DNA of 64,000 nt from Aquibacillus halophilus (GTDB lineage: Bacteria > Bacillota > Bacilli > Bacillales > Amphibacillaceae), in the NCBI RefSeq assembly GCF_009649745.1, contig NZ_WJNG01000005.1, forward strand, positions 1 through 64,000, given 5' to 3'. Both the position numbers and the translations under genes were made by a program. Under the pieces are notes generated by a model. That model searched no databases, was not told the origin of the DNA, and saw only the letters and a program-made list of their open reading frames with translations. Positions 1 to 8,713 of this stretch are shown here, in pieces (position 1 is the first letter of the stretch; each line of letters begins with the position of its first letter).

Positions 1-105
1 CGACACTCCTATGGGAAAGGAACAGTCTGAAGACCCCGCAGTGAGTGTTCTTTACGAGCGAGGAGGCTGAGGCGTTCCCCATGGAAAGGGAGTGTTTTTC
101 CGCAG
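1..105 (+). repeat. Dispersed structured repeat, copy A (left end cut by window)
   Basis: This copy shares the blocks GAAGACCCCG, GAGGAGGCTGAGG and CCATGGAAAG-type with copies at about 19264-19424 (inverted) and 19713-19825. An inner stem pairs ATGGG (11-15) with CCCAT (about 78-82); the other copies have GTGGG/CCCAC and GCGGG/CCCGC at the same place. The left end is lost outside the window, so the outer stem cannot be judged. It codes for nothing recognisable. The right boundary is approximate. Confidence 0.75.
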
Positions 106-219
106 CGGCGAAATAGCACTATTCCCAATAAAGACCGTAAGGAAGTCAGATAGTTACGTCGGAGTTTATAGATATTCTGTCATAAACAATCTTTTAAGTA
201 ACAGTTTTCAAAGTAAATA

Positions 220-247
220 AAAAAAGTCAACCATGGTTGACTTTTTT
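220..247 (-). terminator. Rho-independent terminator of rnz
   Basis: A perfect 13-bp inverted repeat (AAAAAAGTCAACC / GGTTGACTTTTTT) has a 2-nt centre. It overlaps the rnz stop codon. The A- and T-runs at its ends would let it work on both strands. Confidence 0.8.
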
Positions 248-1172
248 ATTCTTTAGCAGGTATGTCTATTTCAAACAAATCGTATGCGACATCTGTATTA
301 TTAAAGATGCTTCGCGCTTCGAATAATAATTCATCTTGCTGTTCCTTCTGATAACGAGAAGATATATGGGTTAGTATAAGTCGTCCTACACTACTATCTC
401 TTGCTAGTATAGCCGCCTGTATCGTTGTTGAGTGGTGGTACCTCTGGGCGAGTTCTTCTGAATCACCAGCGAAAGTTGCTTCATGTACCAGTACATCGGA
501 ATTATTCACGAAATGGGAATGTTCGGGAATGTATTTAGTATCACCAAGAATGGTAATTTTTCTGCCTGGTTTATTTGGGCCAATATAGTTATCTCTAAGC
601 AATACATCCCCATTATCTAAGATAACAGTATTATTTTCTTTTATCTTCTGAAAAATTGGACCGGGTTTAATACCTGCTTTTATTAATCTCTCGGGTTGTA
701 ACTGCCCTGGCTTATCTTTCTCTATAAGCTGATAACCAAAACTTGTTACCCCATGATCTAATTTTTTAGCAACTACCTGATATCTATCATTATCTTCTAT
801 AAGCCCCTCAAATACTTCTTCAAATATTAAAGGATAACTTAGATTTGAACCACTAACTCTTAAACTAGTCTCAATAAACTCTTTAATACCTTTAGGTCCG
901 TAAATAGTTAGTGGAGAAACTCCACCTTGAAATGAACGACTACTTAAAAAACCAGGTAGGCCATAAATATGGTCTCCATGTAAGTGGGTGATGAAGATTT
1001 TCTCTATTTTTCCTGGTCGAATATTTGTGTGTAAAATTTGATGTTGTGTAGCTTCACCACAATCAAACAGCCATATACTGCCTAATTCTTGAAGCATCTC
1101 TAATGCGATGGCAGATACATTTCTTTGTTTGGAAGGAACCCCAGCACCGGTACCTAAAAAAACCAGTCTCAT
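246..1172 (-). CDS. rnz: Ribonuclease Z (tRNA 3' endonuclease)
   Basis: A 308-residue protein of the usual length for bacterial RNase Z, a zinc-dependent metallo-beta-lactamase-fold endonuclease that trims the 3' trailer from tRNA precursors lacking encoded CCA. It opens with the family start FLGTGAGVPS and carries the metal motif HLHGDH at residues 63-68. Further zinc-ligand regions are GDT (about 210) and THISSRY near the C-terminus. The ATG has a strong AGGAGG site. In B. subtilis rnz (yqjK) also sits just before the yqjN/P/Q genes, and the same order follows here on the other strand. Confidence 0.95.
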   Translation of the reverse strand: MRLVFLGTGAGVPSKQRNVSAIALEMLQELGSIWLFDCGEATQHQILHTNIRPGKIEKIFITHLHGDHIYGLPGFLSSRSFQGGVSPLTIYGPKGIKEFIETSLRVSGSNLSYPLIFEEVFEGLIEDNDRYQVVAKKLDHGVTSFGYQLIEKDKPGQLQPERLIKAGIKPGPIFQKIKENNTVILDNGDVLLRDNYIGPNKPGRKITILGDTKYIPEHSHFVNNSDVLVHEATFAGDSEELAQRYHHSTTIQAAILARDSSVGRLILTHISSRYQKEQQDELLFEARSIFNNTDVAYDLFEIDIPAKE

Positions 1173-1316
1173 TATTTACCTCCTAAATTTCAGCATTATA
1201 AAAATCAAAGTAAAATAATGCCTACAATATTCTAATAGAAAATTCAATTACATTTTTTCTATGTATCTGTGTTATTCACTTAGTATCCAAAAAATTATTA
1301 TTTAATATCTAGTTGT

Positions 1317-2069
1317 TTATCTATTATTTGTGTGTTTATGTTTATACAATTCCCAGTACTCTATAGCAGTATGTGGGACATCTGTAAAGATAGCGTCACA
1401 CTTTAATTTGTAACAACGCATCATTGAGATTGGCCTGTTAACCGTATAAATACGAATGTCTAGGTCATTATTATGGCAAGCTTCTACTAGAGAGTTCGTA
1501 AGCGATCGGTATTTCAAATGTAATGCTGACGCCCCAAGACTTTTTGTATAATCTACGAGCCCTTTGATTTTAGTTGATGTTAAAAATGCAGTTGAAAGGT
1601 TTTGGTCAATTTTATTTAGTTTCTTAATACTATTTGGACTGAAACTTGAAATGACGGTATTACCAATCACATTATACTTTGAAAGAAGCGAGTACACTTT
1701 TTCTTCTAGGTTTTTATAGTCAATGATATTGTTTTTTAATTCGATGTTCAATCTCAAATTTTTGTTTTGTGCCCATTGCAAAAATTGTTCAAGTGATACA
1801 ATAGAGGTATTTGCGAAGCGAGTAGAAAACCATGAGCCGGCATCTAGCTTTTGTAATTGATCGAAGGTATAATCTTGAACAAACCCTGTACCATTAGTAG
1901 TCCGTCTCACATTTTCATCGTGGATTAAAACAGGTACTTTATCCTTTGTTAATTGAACGTCTGTCTCAATACCATCAGCACCCATTTGATAGGCTAACTC
2001 AAAAGCTGGCATTGTGTTTTCAGGTGCTAGTTTACTAGCGCCACGGTGGGCAAACACGATTGTTTTCAA
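1317..2069 (-). CDS. Glycerophosphodiester phosphodiesterase
   Basis: A 250-residue cytoplasmic GDPD-family enzyme that hydrolyses glycerophosphodiesters to glycerol 3-phosphate and an alcohol. The TIM-barrel signature is visible: AHRG at 7-10, PEN at 16-18, E35 and D37 as metal ligands, and H50 in the HDE motif. No signal peptide is seen, so it resembles the cytoplasmic UgpQ/YqiK type rather than secreted GlpQ. It starts with TTG behind AGAGGTG. It lies upstream of rnz on the same strand, 144 bp apart, and is divergent from yqjN. Confidence 0.9.
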   Translation of the reverse strand: MKTIVFAHRGASKLAPENTMPAFELAYQMGADGIETDVQLTKDKVPVLIHDENVRRTTNGTGFVQDYTFDQLQKLDAGSWFSTRFANTSIVSLEQFLQWAQNKNLRLNIELKNNIIDYKNLEEKVYSLLSKYNVIGNTVISSFSPNSIKKLNKIDQNLSTAFLTSTKIKGLVDYTKSLGASALHLKYRSLTNSLVEACHNNDLDIRIYTVNRPISMMRCYKLKCDAIFTDVPHTAIEYWELYKHKHTNNR

Positions 2070-2157
2070 GTAGCATCACCTCTGTAGTAATTGTTTTTAT
2101 ATCTTACAATCAATATGAAAATCAAGAAATTTTTACCAATAAAGTTCATTGCAAGGA

Positions 2158-2176
2158 TATACTATGCTACAGTATA
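2158..2176. promoter_or_regulatory. Small inverted repeat, possible operator upstream of yqjN
   Basis: TATACT and AGTATA arms flank a 7-nt centre, about 30 bp before the yqjN start, with TTGCAA just upstream. It could be a regulator site or part of the promoter. No specific regulator is recognised. Confidence 0.25.
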
Positions 2177-2206
2177 CCAAAAAAGTCAATTTGAAAGAGG
2201 GGTATT

Positions 2207-3850
2207 ATGATGAAAACTACTTGGCAAACAAAAAAACAATTAACGGATTTACTATGCTCGCTTGTTAAATACCCTAGTATTACAGGCGATGATGAAGAAA
2301 TTGCATTAGCAGAATATCTATATTATTTAATATCTAACCGTGAATATTATCATCATAATCCAAGTCATGTGCAACTACATCCACTTAAGGATGGACGACA
2401 ACTGTTAACTTCATTAGTAAAGCAGAGCGATTACGAAGATACTGTTATTCTTTTAAGCCACTTCGATGTAGTTGGAATAGAAGACTATGGATCGTTACGA
2501 AACTTAGCATTTCATCCCAATGAACTAACTGCCGAGATGAATAAAATGAAAAATGAATTACCGACACTAGTGCAAAAAGACTTAGAAAATGAAGACGGGG
2601 ATTGGTTGTTCGGCAGAGGAACCATGGATATGAAAGCAGGCATATCTGTACATCTTTCAATGTTAGAAAAAGCGATGTCAGGTGAATTTAAGGGCAATAT
2701 ATTATTGCTGTCAGTTCCAGATGAGGAGGTTAATTCACTTGGAATGATAACGGCATTACCGATATTAGAGAAACTTAAGAAACAACATAACCTAAACTAC
2801 AGTGCCTGTTTAAACGGAGAACCTATGTTTAGTAAATACCCGGGTGATCCTAGTAATTATTTATACACAGGCTCCATCGGTAAGGTCTTACCTGGATTTT
2901 TTTGCTATGGAAAAGAAACTCACGTTGGGGAACCATTTGCAGGTTTAAATGCCAATCTTATGATTAGTTTTATTTCTCAACAGTTAGAGCTAAGTGAAGC
3001 ATTTGTTGAAAAGGTAGGCGATGAGGTAACGCCTCCGCCGGTAAGTCTCATGCAAAGAGATTTAAAAGAAGCCTATTCTGTCCAAACTCCAACTACTGCT
3101 GTTGCAATGTATAACGTTTTATACCTAAAACAATCAATTGAGACGATTAACGAGAAATTGTTCCGTGCAGCAAAACAAGCAAGTGTTTCTATTAAAGAAC
3201 ACTTTAATGAAAAAGTAAATAAGTATTCAGAGTTTGCAAATGAATTTATTAAACCCGATATCGATGTTCAAGTATTTATGTACGATGAGTTGTACCATTT
3301 GGCAGTAGAACGGTTTGGTCAGCATGAAGTGGAGCGCCGACAAAACTTATTGATTAGTAACCGTGATAAAGGAGATCGAGATTTCTCTACATTGCTTGTA
3401 CAAGACTTAGCTTCGTTATGTAAAGATTTAGCACCAATGATTATTTTGTTTTACAGCCCACCATTTTATCCATCTGTTTCTTCACACAATGACCCAACTA
3501 TAAAAAGGGTGGTTAATCGGGTGAAGAATGAAGCAACCAATCAATTCAGTATGGAAATTAAGGAAGTTGAGTTTTTTCCTGGTTTATCTGATTTAAGTTA
3601 TCTAGGCCCCGTCAGTTCAAGTAGTAACTTGTCAGCTCTACTTTCAAATCTACCGATTCAAAATAAAGGATTTGAGCTTCCAGAAGAAGTGATGAAAGCT
3701 ATTACTATGCCTATTCTTAATATAGGACCAAGAGGAAAAGATCCACACCAATGGACTGAGAGGTTAGAATTGAACTATAGCTTTTCACAGTTACCTACTC
3801 TTTTAGCGACAGCGATTCATGGATTACTCGAAAAGAAGAGAGACAAATGA
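2207..3850 (+). CDS. yqjN: M20-family peptidase/deacylase, YqjN (RocB-like)
   Basis: A 547-residue cytosolic protein of the RocB/YqjN branch of the M20 zinc peptidase family, linked to amino-acid degradation. Visible metal-site elements are HFD (85-87), GRGTMDMKAG with D141, and the catalytic/ligand pair E173-E174 in PDEE. The protein is longer than typical M20 aminoacylases, as is usual in the RocB branch. Two adjacent ATGs (2207, 2210) follow GAGGGG; either could start. The B. subtilis neighbour proI, between yqjN and yqjP there, is absent here. The exact substrate is not known. Confidence 0.85.
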   Translation: MMKTTWQTKKQLTDLLCSLVKYPSITGDDEEIALAEYLYYLISNREYYHHNPSHVQLHPLKDGRQLLTSLVKQSDYEDTVILLSHFDVVGIEDYGSLRNLAFHPNELTAEMNKMKNELPTLVQKDLENEDGDWLFGRGTMDMKAGISVHLSMLEKAMSGEFKGNILLLSVPDEEVNSLGMITALPILEKLKKQHNLNYSACLNGEPMFSKYPGDPSNYLYTGSIGKVLPGFFCYGKETHVGEPFAGLNANLMISFISQQLELSEAFVEKVGDEVTPPPVSLMQRDLKEAYSVQTPTTAVAMYNVLYLKQSIETINEKLFRAAKQASVSIKEHFNEKVNKYSEFANEFIKPDIDVQVFMYDELYHLAVERFGQHEVERRQNLLISNRDKGDRDFSTLLVQDLASLCKDLAPMIILFYSPPFYPSVSSHNDPTIKRVVNRVKNEATNQFSMEIKEVEFFPGLSDLSYLGPVSSSSNLSALLSNLPIQNKGFELPEEVMKAITMPILNIGPRGKDPHQWTERLELNYSFSQLPTLLATAIHGLLEKKRDK

Positions 3851-3909
3851 GCAGAAAAAAGGTACAATAGCCTAAGAATGAATCACAATTCATTTTTGGA
3901 GGCATTTAA

Positions 3910-4875
3910 GTGACTAATCAATCAGAAGCTATACTAAAATTAACTGTACCTACCCCTTTCCCTGTAGGTGATGTACATATGTACTTAATTAGAGGAGAAA
4001 GTCTCACCTTAGTTGATGCGGGGGTGAAAACTGAACAGGCTTTGAATTTATTAACTAAACAATTAGATGATCTCGGTTACAAATTAGCCGATATTGAACA
4101 AATTGTGTTAACACATCATCATCCAGACCATATTGGATTAGTTGGGCATTTTCCAAATGTTCACAACATATATGGGCATCGCCTGAATCGACCGTGGTTA
4201 GTCCGTGATGAAGAATTTTTCAAGAGATATGAAGCATACTTTTATGAATTATATCAGTTAAGTGGTACACCAAAATCTTATCAATCGTTTCTAAAAACAT
4301 TAAGATCTCCTTTAAAATTTGCGGGGGAATCAGATTTGCTAGAGGAATTGGTGGATGGAGATAGACTACCGGGGCATCCAGAATTTAAAGTGATTGAAAC
4401 ACCTGGTCATGCTCAAAGTCACCTTGCGTTTTACCGAGAAACGGATGGAGCTTTTATTGGTGGAGATTTACTGTTATCAAACAGTTCTTCAAATCCTTTG
4501 CTTGAACCACCTGAATCAGTTGACCAAGAACGGCCTAAACCATTGCTGCAGTATCGAAATTCACTGCAAAAATGTTTAGATTATCAGATTGGAGAGGTTT
4601 ATCCAGGGCACGGACCGATTTTTTCTAATTTTTCCGAGTTAGTCGCTAAGCGTCTTGAGAAACAGGAACAAAGAGCAAGACTAGCTTTTGGATTATTTAA
4701 AGGTAATGATTTAACACCATTCATGTTATGTCAAAACCTTTTTCCAAATCACATTGAACAGCAATTTGGATTAACGATGTCAGAAACAATGGGGCAACTG
4801 GATTACTTAGAAGATAAGGGATTTATAGTGAAATATATAGAACAAGGGAAGCTTTTCTATTCAAAAACGAATTAG
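3910..4875 (+). CDS. yqjP: MBL-fold metallo-hydrolase YqjP
   Basis: A 321-residue soluble metallo-beta-lactamase-fold hydrolase. The motif THHHPDH at 68-74 supplies the HxHxDH dinuclear metal site, followed by GH (ETPGHAQSH, about 160) and GGDLLL. The last ~80 residues look like the winged-helix tail found in this subfamily. It starts with GTG behind TTGGAGG. It lies 59 bp after yqjN and directly before yqjQ, as in B. subtilis. Thioesterase or glyoxalase-II-like activity is possible, but the substrate is unknown. Confidence 0.85.
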   Translation: MTNQSEAILKLTVPTPFPVGDVHMYLIRGESLTLVDAGVKTEQALNLLTKQLDDLGYKLADIEQIVLTHHHPDHIGLVGHFPNVHNIYGHRLNRPWLVRDEEFFKRYEAYFYELYQLSGTPKSYQSFLKTLRSPLKFAGESDLLEELVDGDRLPGHPEFKVIETPGHAQSHLAFYRETDGAFIGGDLLLSNSSSNPLLEPPESVDQERPKPLLQYRNSLQKCLDYQIGEVYPGHGPIFSNFSELVAKRLEKQEQRARLAFGLFKGNDLTPFMLCQNLFPNHIEQQFGLTMSETMGQLDYLEDKGFIVKYIEQGKLFYSKTN

Positions 4876-4884
4876 GTGATCAGA

Positions 4885-5676
4885 TTGTCAAAAGTAACTG
4901 GAAAAAATATTATAATCACAGGTGCTTCAAGCGGTATTGGAAAAGAAATAGCAATGGAAATAGCTTCAAAAGGTGGTTTTCCAATTTTAGTTGCACGATC
5001 AGTGGACAAATTAATTGATCTTCAACAAATGTTAACTGTTAATTACTCAATAAATTGTAGTTATTACGTCGCTGATTTAACTAATCTGGATACCTGGGAA
5101 AATGTGTTAGCTGATATTATTTTCGACCATAAGTCTGTGGATGCAATAGTCAACAATGCTGGAGTCGGTATATTTAATTTACTCGAGGAATCCAACTGGG
5201 AAGACACTGAGCGGATGATTCAATTAAATGTGCTTTCGCTCATTAAAGGTGTCCAGGTAATCCTTCCACACTTTTTAGATCGTAAACAGGGTCATATTGT
5301 TAACATTGGTTCTCAAGCGGGTAAGATGTCCACACCCAAGTCAGCAGTCTATAGTGCTTCTAAACATGCTGTTATTGGTTTTTCCAATGCCCTTCGATTA
5401 GAACTTCGAAATAAAGGGATATTTGTTACTACTGTAAATTTAGGTCCGGTTCGAACCAACTTTTTTGATGTTGCAGATCCTACAGGAAAATACAAAAAGG
5501 CAGTAGATAAGTATATGATTAATCCAAATCAGGTCGCTAAACAGGTAGTTAAGTATTTATTCACTAATAAAAGAGAAATTAATCTTCCACGCTGGATGGA
5601 TGCTGGCAGTAAACTTTATCAACTTTTTCCTAGTATTGTCGAAAAATTGCTACGGAAACAATTTTTGAAAAAGTAG
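4885..5676 (+). CDS. yqjQ: Short-chain dehydrogenase/reductase YqjQ
   Basis: A classical SDR oxidoreductase with the nucleotide-binding TGASSGIG near the N-terminus, NNAG (about 90-93), a catalytic Ser in NIGSQ (about 143) and Y156-x3-K160 in YSASK. The TTG at 4885 is preferred: AGGTG lies 6 nt upstream and the resulting N-terminus matches the compact family start, whereas the in-frame GTG at 4876 overlaps that site. It is probably co-transcribed with yqjP, with almost no gap. The substrate is unknown. Confidence 0.87.
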   Translation: MSKVTGKNIIITGASSGIGKEIAMEIASKGGFPILVARSVDKLIDLQQMLTVNYSINCSYYVADLTNLDTWENVLADIIFDHKSVDAIVNNAGVGIFNLLEESNWEDTERMIQLNVLSLIKGVQVILPHFLDRKQGHIVNIGSQAGKMSTPKSAVYSASKHAVIGFSNALRLELRNKGIFVTTVNLGPVRTNFFDVADPTGKYKKAVDKYMINPNQVAKQVVKYLFTNKREINLPRWMDAGSKLYQLFPSIVEKLLRKQFLKK

Positions 5677-5781
5677 TAGTCGCTTTAGTTAGCGAATAGA
5701 TTGAAGCTACTTCAATTTTCTACTATCATAGATTCTAGAATATTTGAAAAGAGTACACATTTTAAAAGAGGAGGGAGTAAG

Positions 5782-6114
5782 TTGCGATTATCTATTACTC
5801 CACAGGCTCTTGAACGAGTTATTGAATTGCAAGGGTCTGATCAGAACTATTTATGGCTTTATTACGACACAGAAGGCTGTGGTTGCGGTGTGAGCGGATT
5901 GCCTAGTGTGCGATTTGCAACTTCAAAAAACGATTCTTATCAACTGGTAGAATCTAATAAACTTCAGGTAATTATCCATAAACAACAAGCAGTGTTCTTT
6001 GCTAAAGAAATGAAACTTGACTATACAGAAAATTTCTTCCGATTATCTAGTTCTGAGGGAATGTTAAATCCTATCATTTCAGAATTTGATTTGCAGAAAG
6101 AGGAAGTAGTATGA
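5782..6114 (+). CDS. yqkB: HesB/IscA-like iron-sulfur family protein YqkB
   Basis: A 110-residue protein of the HesB/YadR/YfhF type Fe-S biosynthesis fold. It begins with TPQALERV and has a GCGCGVSGLP loop that supplies closely spaced cysteines. A TTG at 5782 sits 7 nt behind GAGGAGGG and is a far better start than the in-frame TTG at 5701, which would add 27 non-conserved residues. It overlaps yqkE by 4 bp. Whether it carries a cluster or binds another ligand cannot be told from sequence. Confidence 0.8.
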   Translation: MRLSITPQALERVIELQGSDQNYLWLYYDTEGCGCGVSGLPSVRFATSKNDSYQLVESNKLQVIIHKQQAVFFAKEMKLDYTENFFRLSSSEGMLNPIISEFDLQKEEVV

Positions 6115-6344
6115 GTAAAAAGAAACAAGAGTCAAATACACTAAAAGATCGATTGAATGATGAACTATTAGCAAAACTAACTACAAAAAAACAGGAATTA
6201 AGAAAACAAGAGGAAGATAAATTACAGAAAGAAAAAGAAAAAGAAAAACAAGTTAAAATAGCAGAGCAAAAAAGGAAGGAAGCCAATAAAAGTTTTGAAG
6301 AACTACTATCAGATAGTGAGATGGATTGGCGTAAGTTTAAATAA
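6111..6344 (+). CDS. yqkE: YqkE family small charged protein
   Basis: A 77-residue protein rich in Lys, Glu and Gln, predicted to be almost entirely helical or coiled coil (residues 8-62), ending with the family-like tail MDWRKFK. It matches the YqkE/DUF3886 type by position and composition. Its ATG overlaps the yqkB stop (ATGA), and a strong hairpin follows. No function is known; it has no signal or membrane segment. Confidence 0.75.
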   Translation: MSKKKQESNTLKDRLNDELLAKLTTKKQELRKQEEDKLQKEKEKEKQVKIAEQKRKEANKSFEELLSDSEMDWRKFK

Positions 6345-6360
6345 GCAATGTTGAATGAAG

Positions 6361-6400
6361 AATGAGGTCTAAATTTCTTATTAGAAATTTAGACCTCATT
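6361..6400. terminator. Bidirectional terminator hairpin between yqkE and the DUF1349 gene
   Basis: A perfect 18-bp inverted repeat (6361-6378 / 6383-6400) with a 4-nt loop lies between two convergent genes. The arms end in AATGAGG/CCTCATT. Confidence 0.75.
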
Positions 6401-6430
6401 TCAATCCTAGTTAATATACCTCGCAAGGTA

Positions 6431-7069
6431 TCATAAATAAACTGATGAGTCCTTATCCTTGATTGATTGTATTTTAATAAAGTCAAAATTAGCTTGATAT
6501 CCTTTACCTTGGGGACTGCAGGCATAGATTCCTGCATCAATCGAATTTGTCTGATCTTCAAACAGGTGAGCAATTCGAATTTGTTTCCAGTTTAATCCGT
6601 CTCTTGAATAGTCTACATAGAAGTCATGGTCTACTTTTGTTATTCTGAAAAAATGTGTATTATCTTTATTTTCTATTTCTTGGGTTGACCAATCTGAGTA
6701 ACCATAGTTAGTTACTACTGCACCAAGTTTGTCATTGCCATCTGGTATATGTTCAACTGAAGATTTGATCCAACTATCTTTTGAAAATCGAACCATAAGT
6801 CCAGATTGATCATATCGATTAATTGGATTAGCTGTTACTTTAGTAGTGATTGTGAAATCTCCTGTTAGTTTGCAATGTAGAAAATGGCCATTATCAGCTT
6901 GAAAACCATAGTGTGTATTTTGCCAAAAGTCTGTTTCTTTTTCAGATTCAATTACTAGTTCCGATTTAGTAGAATCAATTCGCCACTCTTTGGGTTGCTC
7001 GAACCATTCTAATTTTTGATCATATTCAGCTTTACTAAAATCTTCAAAAAGGATAATATCCTCTCTCAC
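6431..7069 (-). CDS. DUF1349 domain protein (concanavalin A-like fold)
   Basis: A 212-residue cytosolic protein of the DUF1349 type, a jelly-roll/lectin-like fold. Typical stretches are WFEQPKEWRI near the N-terminus, FWQNTHYGF, YDQSGLMVR, KLGAVVTNYGYSDWS and DAGIYACSPQGKGY. The best start is GTG at 7069, 7 nt behind GGAGGCGG; the upstream ATG at 7084 would place that ribosome-binding site inside the gene. It is not part of the yqk order of B. subtilis and interrupts it on the opposite strand. Carbohydrate binding is plausible from the fold only. Confidence 0.75.
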   Translation of the reverse strand: MREDIILFEDFSKAEYDQKLEWFEQPKEWRIDSTKSELVIESEKETDFWQNTHYGFQADNGHFLHCKLTGDFTITTKVTANPINRYDQSGLMVRFSKDSWIKSSVEHIPDGNDKLGAVVTNYGYSDWSTQEIENKDNTHFFRITKVDHDFYVDYSRDGLNWKQIRIAHLFEDQTNSIDAGIYACSPQGKGYQANFDFIKIQSIKDKDSSVYL

Positions 7070-7124
7070 TTTATCCGCCTCCATCACATCATAGTTCTAT
7101 TAACTCCAGAAATAAGAAATATCG

Positions 7125-8039
7125 TTATCTGTGCTTATCATATTTGATTGGGTAGGTTATTTCCTTTAATTGTTGGTACATTTCTTGAGTTAAAGCGGGT
7201 GCTTCTTTGAGAATTAAATTGTTATCTAATTGTTCTACCGAACTTGCCCCAGCAACTGCACTTGCAACAGCAGGATGGTAAAGAACATACTGTAAAGCTA
7301 ATTCAGTCATTGCTTTTTCGTTAGAAAGAGTATTTAACTGTTCGATCATTGAGAGCAATCGGTCATAGGAATATTCTAAATATCCATCTTTTCCTTTTCC
7401 TTGTACTTTTTCCGATGCATAGTCACTTAGCATCCCCTTCGCAACTGGACCTCTAGCTACTACACTTATATCATTTTCATTTAAAAAATCTAACATACTT
7501 TCCTCAGGTCTTCGATCAAACATACTGTATTGCATCATCACATTTACAATATTGGACTTCTTTACATATTCTTTAATCACATTTGGTCGAATTGATGAAA
7601 TTCCGTAATAACGGATGAGACCTTCCTGCCTCAACTCTTCAAATGCTTCAATTGTTTCATCAATCGGATCATTAATTGTACCACCATGAAGCTGGTAGAG
7701 ATCAATATAGTCAGTCTGTAGTCTGCTTAGACTGTCTTTTACTTGTTTTTTTATATAAGCCTTAGAAGGATCCCAAAACCAACTTCCATCATCCTTCAAG
7801 TGATTACCTACTTTTGTTGCTAGTACGATTTGGTCTCTTTTGCCTCTAATTGCCTTCCCGACAATGGTTTCGTTCTGACCTTGATCATATAAATCTGCTG
7901 TATCTAAGTAATTAATTCCAGAATCAAGAGCGTGATCAATAATAGTTTTCGCTTTACTTTCACTTGTACCTAATGACATACACCCAAGTCCCAATTCAGA
8001 TACGTAAAGATCGGATTTGCCAATCTGATTTTTCTTCAT
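7125..8039 (-). CDS. yqkF: Aldo/keto reductase, YqkF-like
   Basis: A 304-residue NADPH-dependent aldo/keto reductase of TIM-barrel fold. The catalytic tetrad is visible: D46, Y51, K76 and H118 (in YQLHGG). The family start SELGLGCMSLG is present. B. subtilis yqkF lies at the same place between yqkE and nudF, but here the gene is inverted relative to nudF and shares a divergent promoter region with it. It is shortly upstream of the DUF1349 gene on the same strand. The substrate is unknown. Confidence 0.85.
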   Translation of the reverse strand: MKKNQIGKSDLYVSELGLGCMSLGTSESKAKTIIDHALDSGINYLDTADLYDQGQNETIVGKAIRGKRDQIVLATKVGNHLKDDGSWFWDPSKAYIKKQVKDSLSRLQTDYIDLYQLHGGTINDPIDETIEAFEELRQEGLIRYYGISSIRPNVIKEYVKKSNIVNVMMQYSMFDRRPEESMLDFLNENDISVVARGPVAKGMLSDYASEKVQGKGKDGYLEYSYDRLLSMIEQLNTLSNEKAMTELALQYVLYHPAVASAVAGASSVEQLDNNLILKEAPALTQEMYQQLKEITYPIKYDKHR

Positions 8040-8166
8040 ATTTAATCATCCTTTCAGTTAAACACTATTTATTACATTGTAGGAACAATACATATCAAAC
8101 ACAACTAAAGTGAATGTTAAACTATGTTAAAATGACTTATATTGTTTTAAAAGGAGATTATCGTCT

Positions 8167-8712
8167 ATGAAAAAATTCGAAGAAAAAACATTCCACTCGG
8201 AAGTCATTTTTAATGGAAGAATTATCAATTTGAAAGTTGATAGTGTTACTTTACCAGACGGAAAAACATCTAAGCGAGAACTAATTACTCATCCTGGGGC
8301 TGTAGCAGTGATTGCGATTACAGCTGATAATAAAATTTTATTTGTAGAACAGTATAGAAAGCCTTTGGAAAAAAGTTTGGTTGAGATACCAGCGGGAAAG
8401 TTAGAAAAGGGAGAGCAACCGGAGTTGACTGCTTTACGTGAGCTAGAAGAAGAAACTGGCTATACAACTGACAACATGAGACTTTTAACTTCATTTTATA
8501 CATCTCCGGGTTTTGCAGACGAATTAATATATTTGTACATAACCAATGATCTAAAAAAACTCGAACAAGCAAAAGGACTAGATGAAGATGAATTTGTTGA
8601 ATTAATGGAACTTTCATTGGAAGAAGCGGAGCAACTAGTAAAGACGCAACGGATTCATGATGCAAAAACGGCTTATGCAGTTCTTTATTTAAAATCTGAA
8701 GGAATGATTTAA
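8167..8712 (+). CDS. nudF: ADP-ribose pyrophosphatase (Nudix hydrolase)
   Basis: A 181-residue Nudix hydrolase that cleaves ADP-ribose to AMP and ribose 5-phosphate. The full Nudix box spans G77-Y99 (Gx5Ex7REUxEExGU satisfied, with R91, E92, E95, E96). The upstream AGKLEKGE and downstream TSPGFADE segments are typical of the ADP-ribose subclass. The ATG follows AAGGAG. The endonuclease Q-type gene follows after 1 nt, so the two are probably one transcript. Confidence 0.92.
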   Translation: MKKFEEKTFHSEVIFNGRIINLKVDSVTLPDGKTSKRELITHPGAVAVIAITADNKILFVEQYRKPLEKSLVEIPAGKLEKGEQPELTALRELEEETGYTTDNMRLLTSFYTSPGFADELIYLYITNDLKKLEQAKGLDEDEFVELMELSLEEAEQLVKTQRIHDAKTAYAVLYLKSEGMI

Positions 8713-8713
8713 T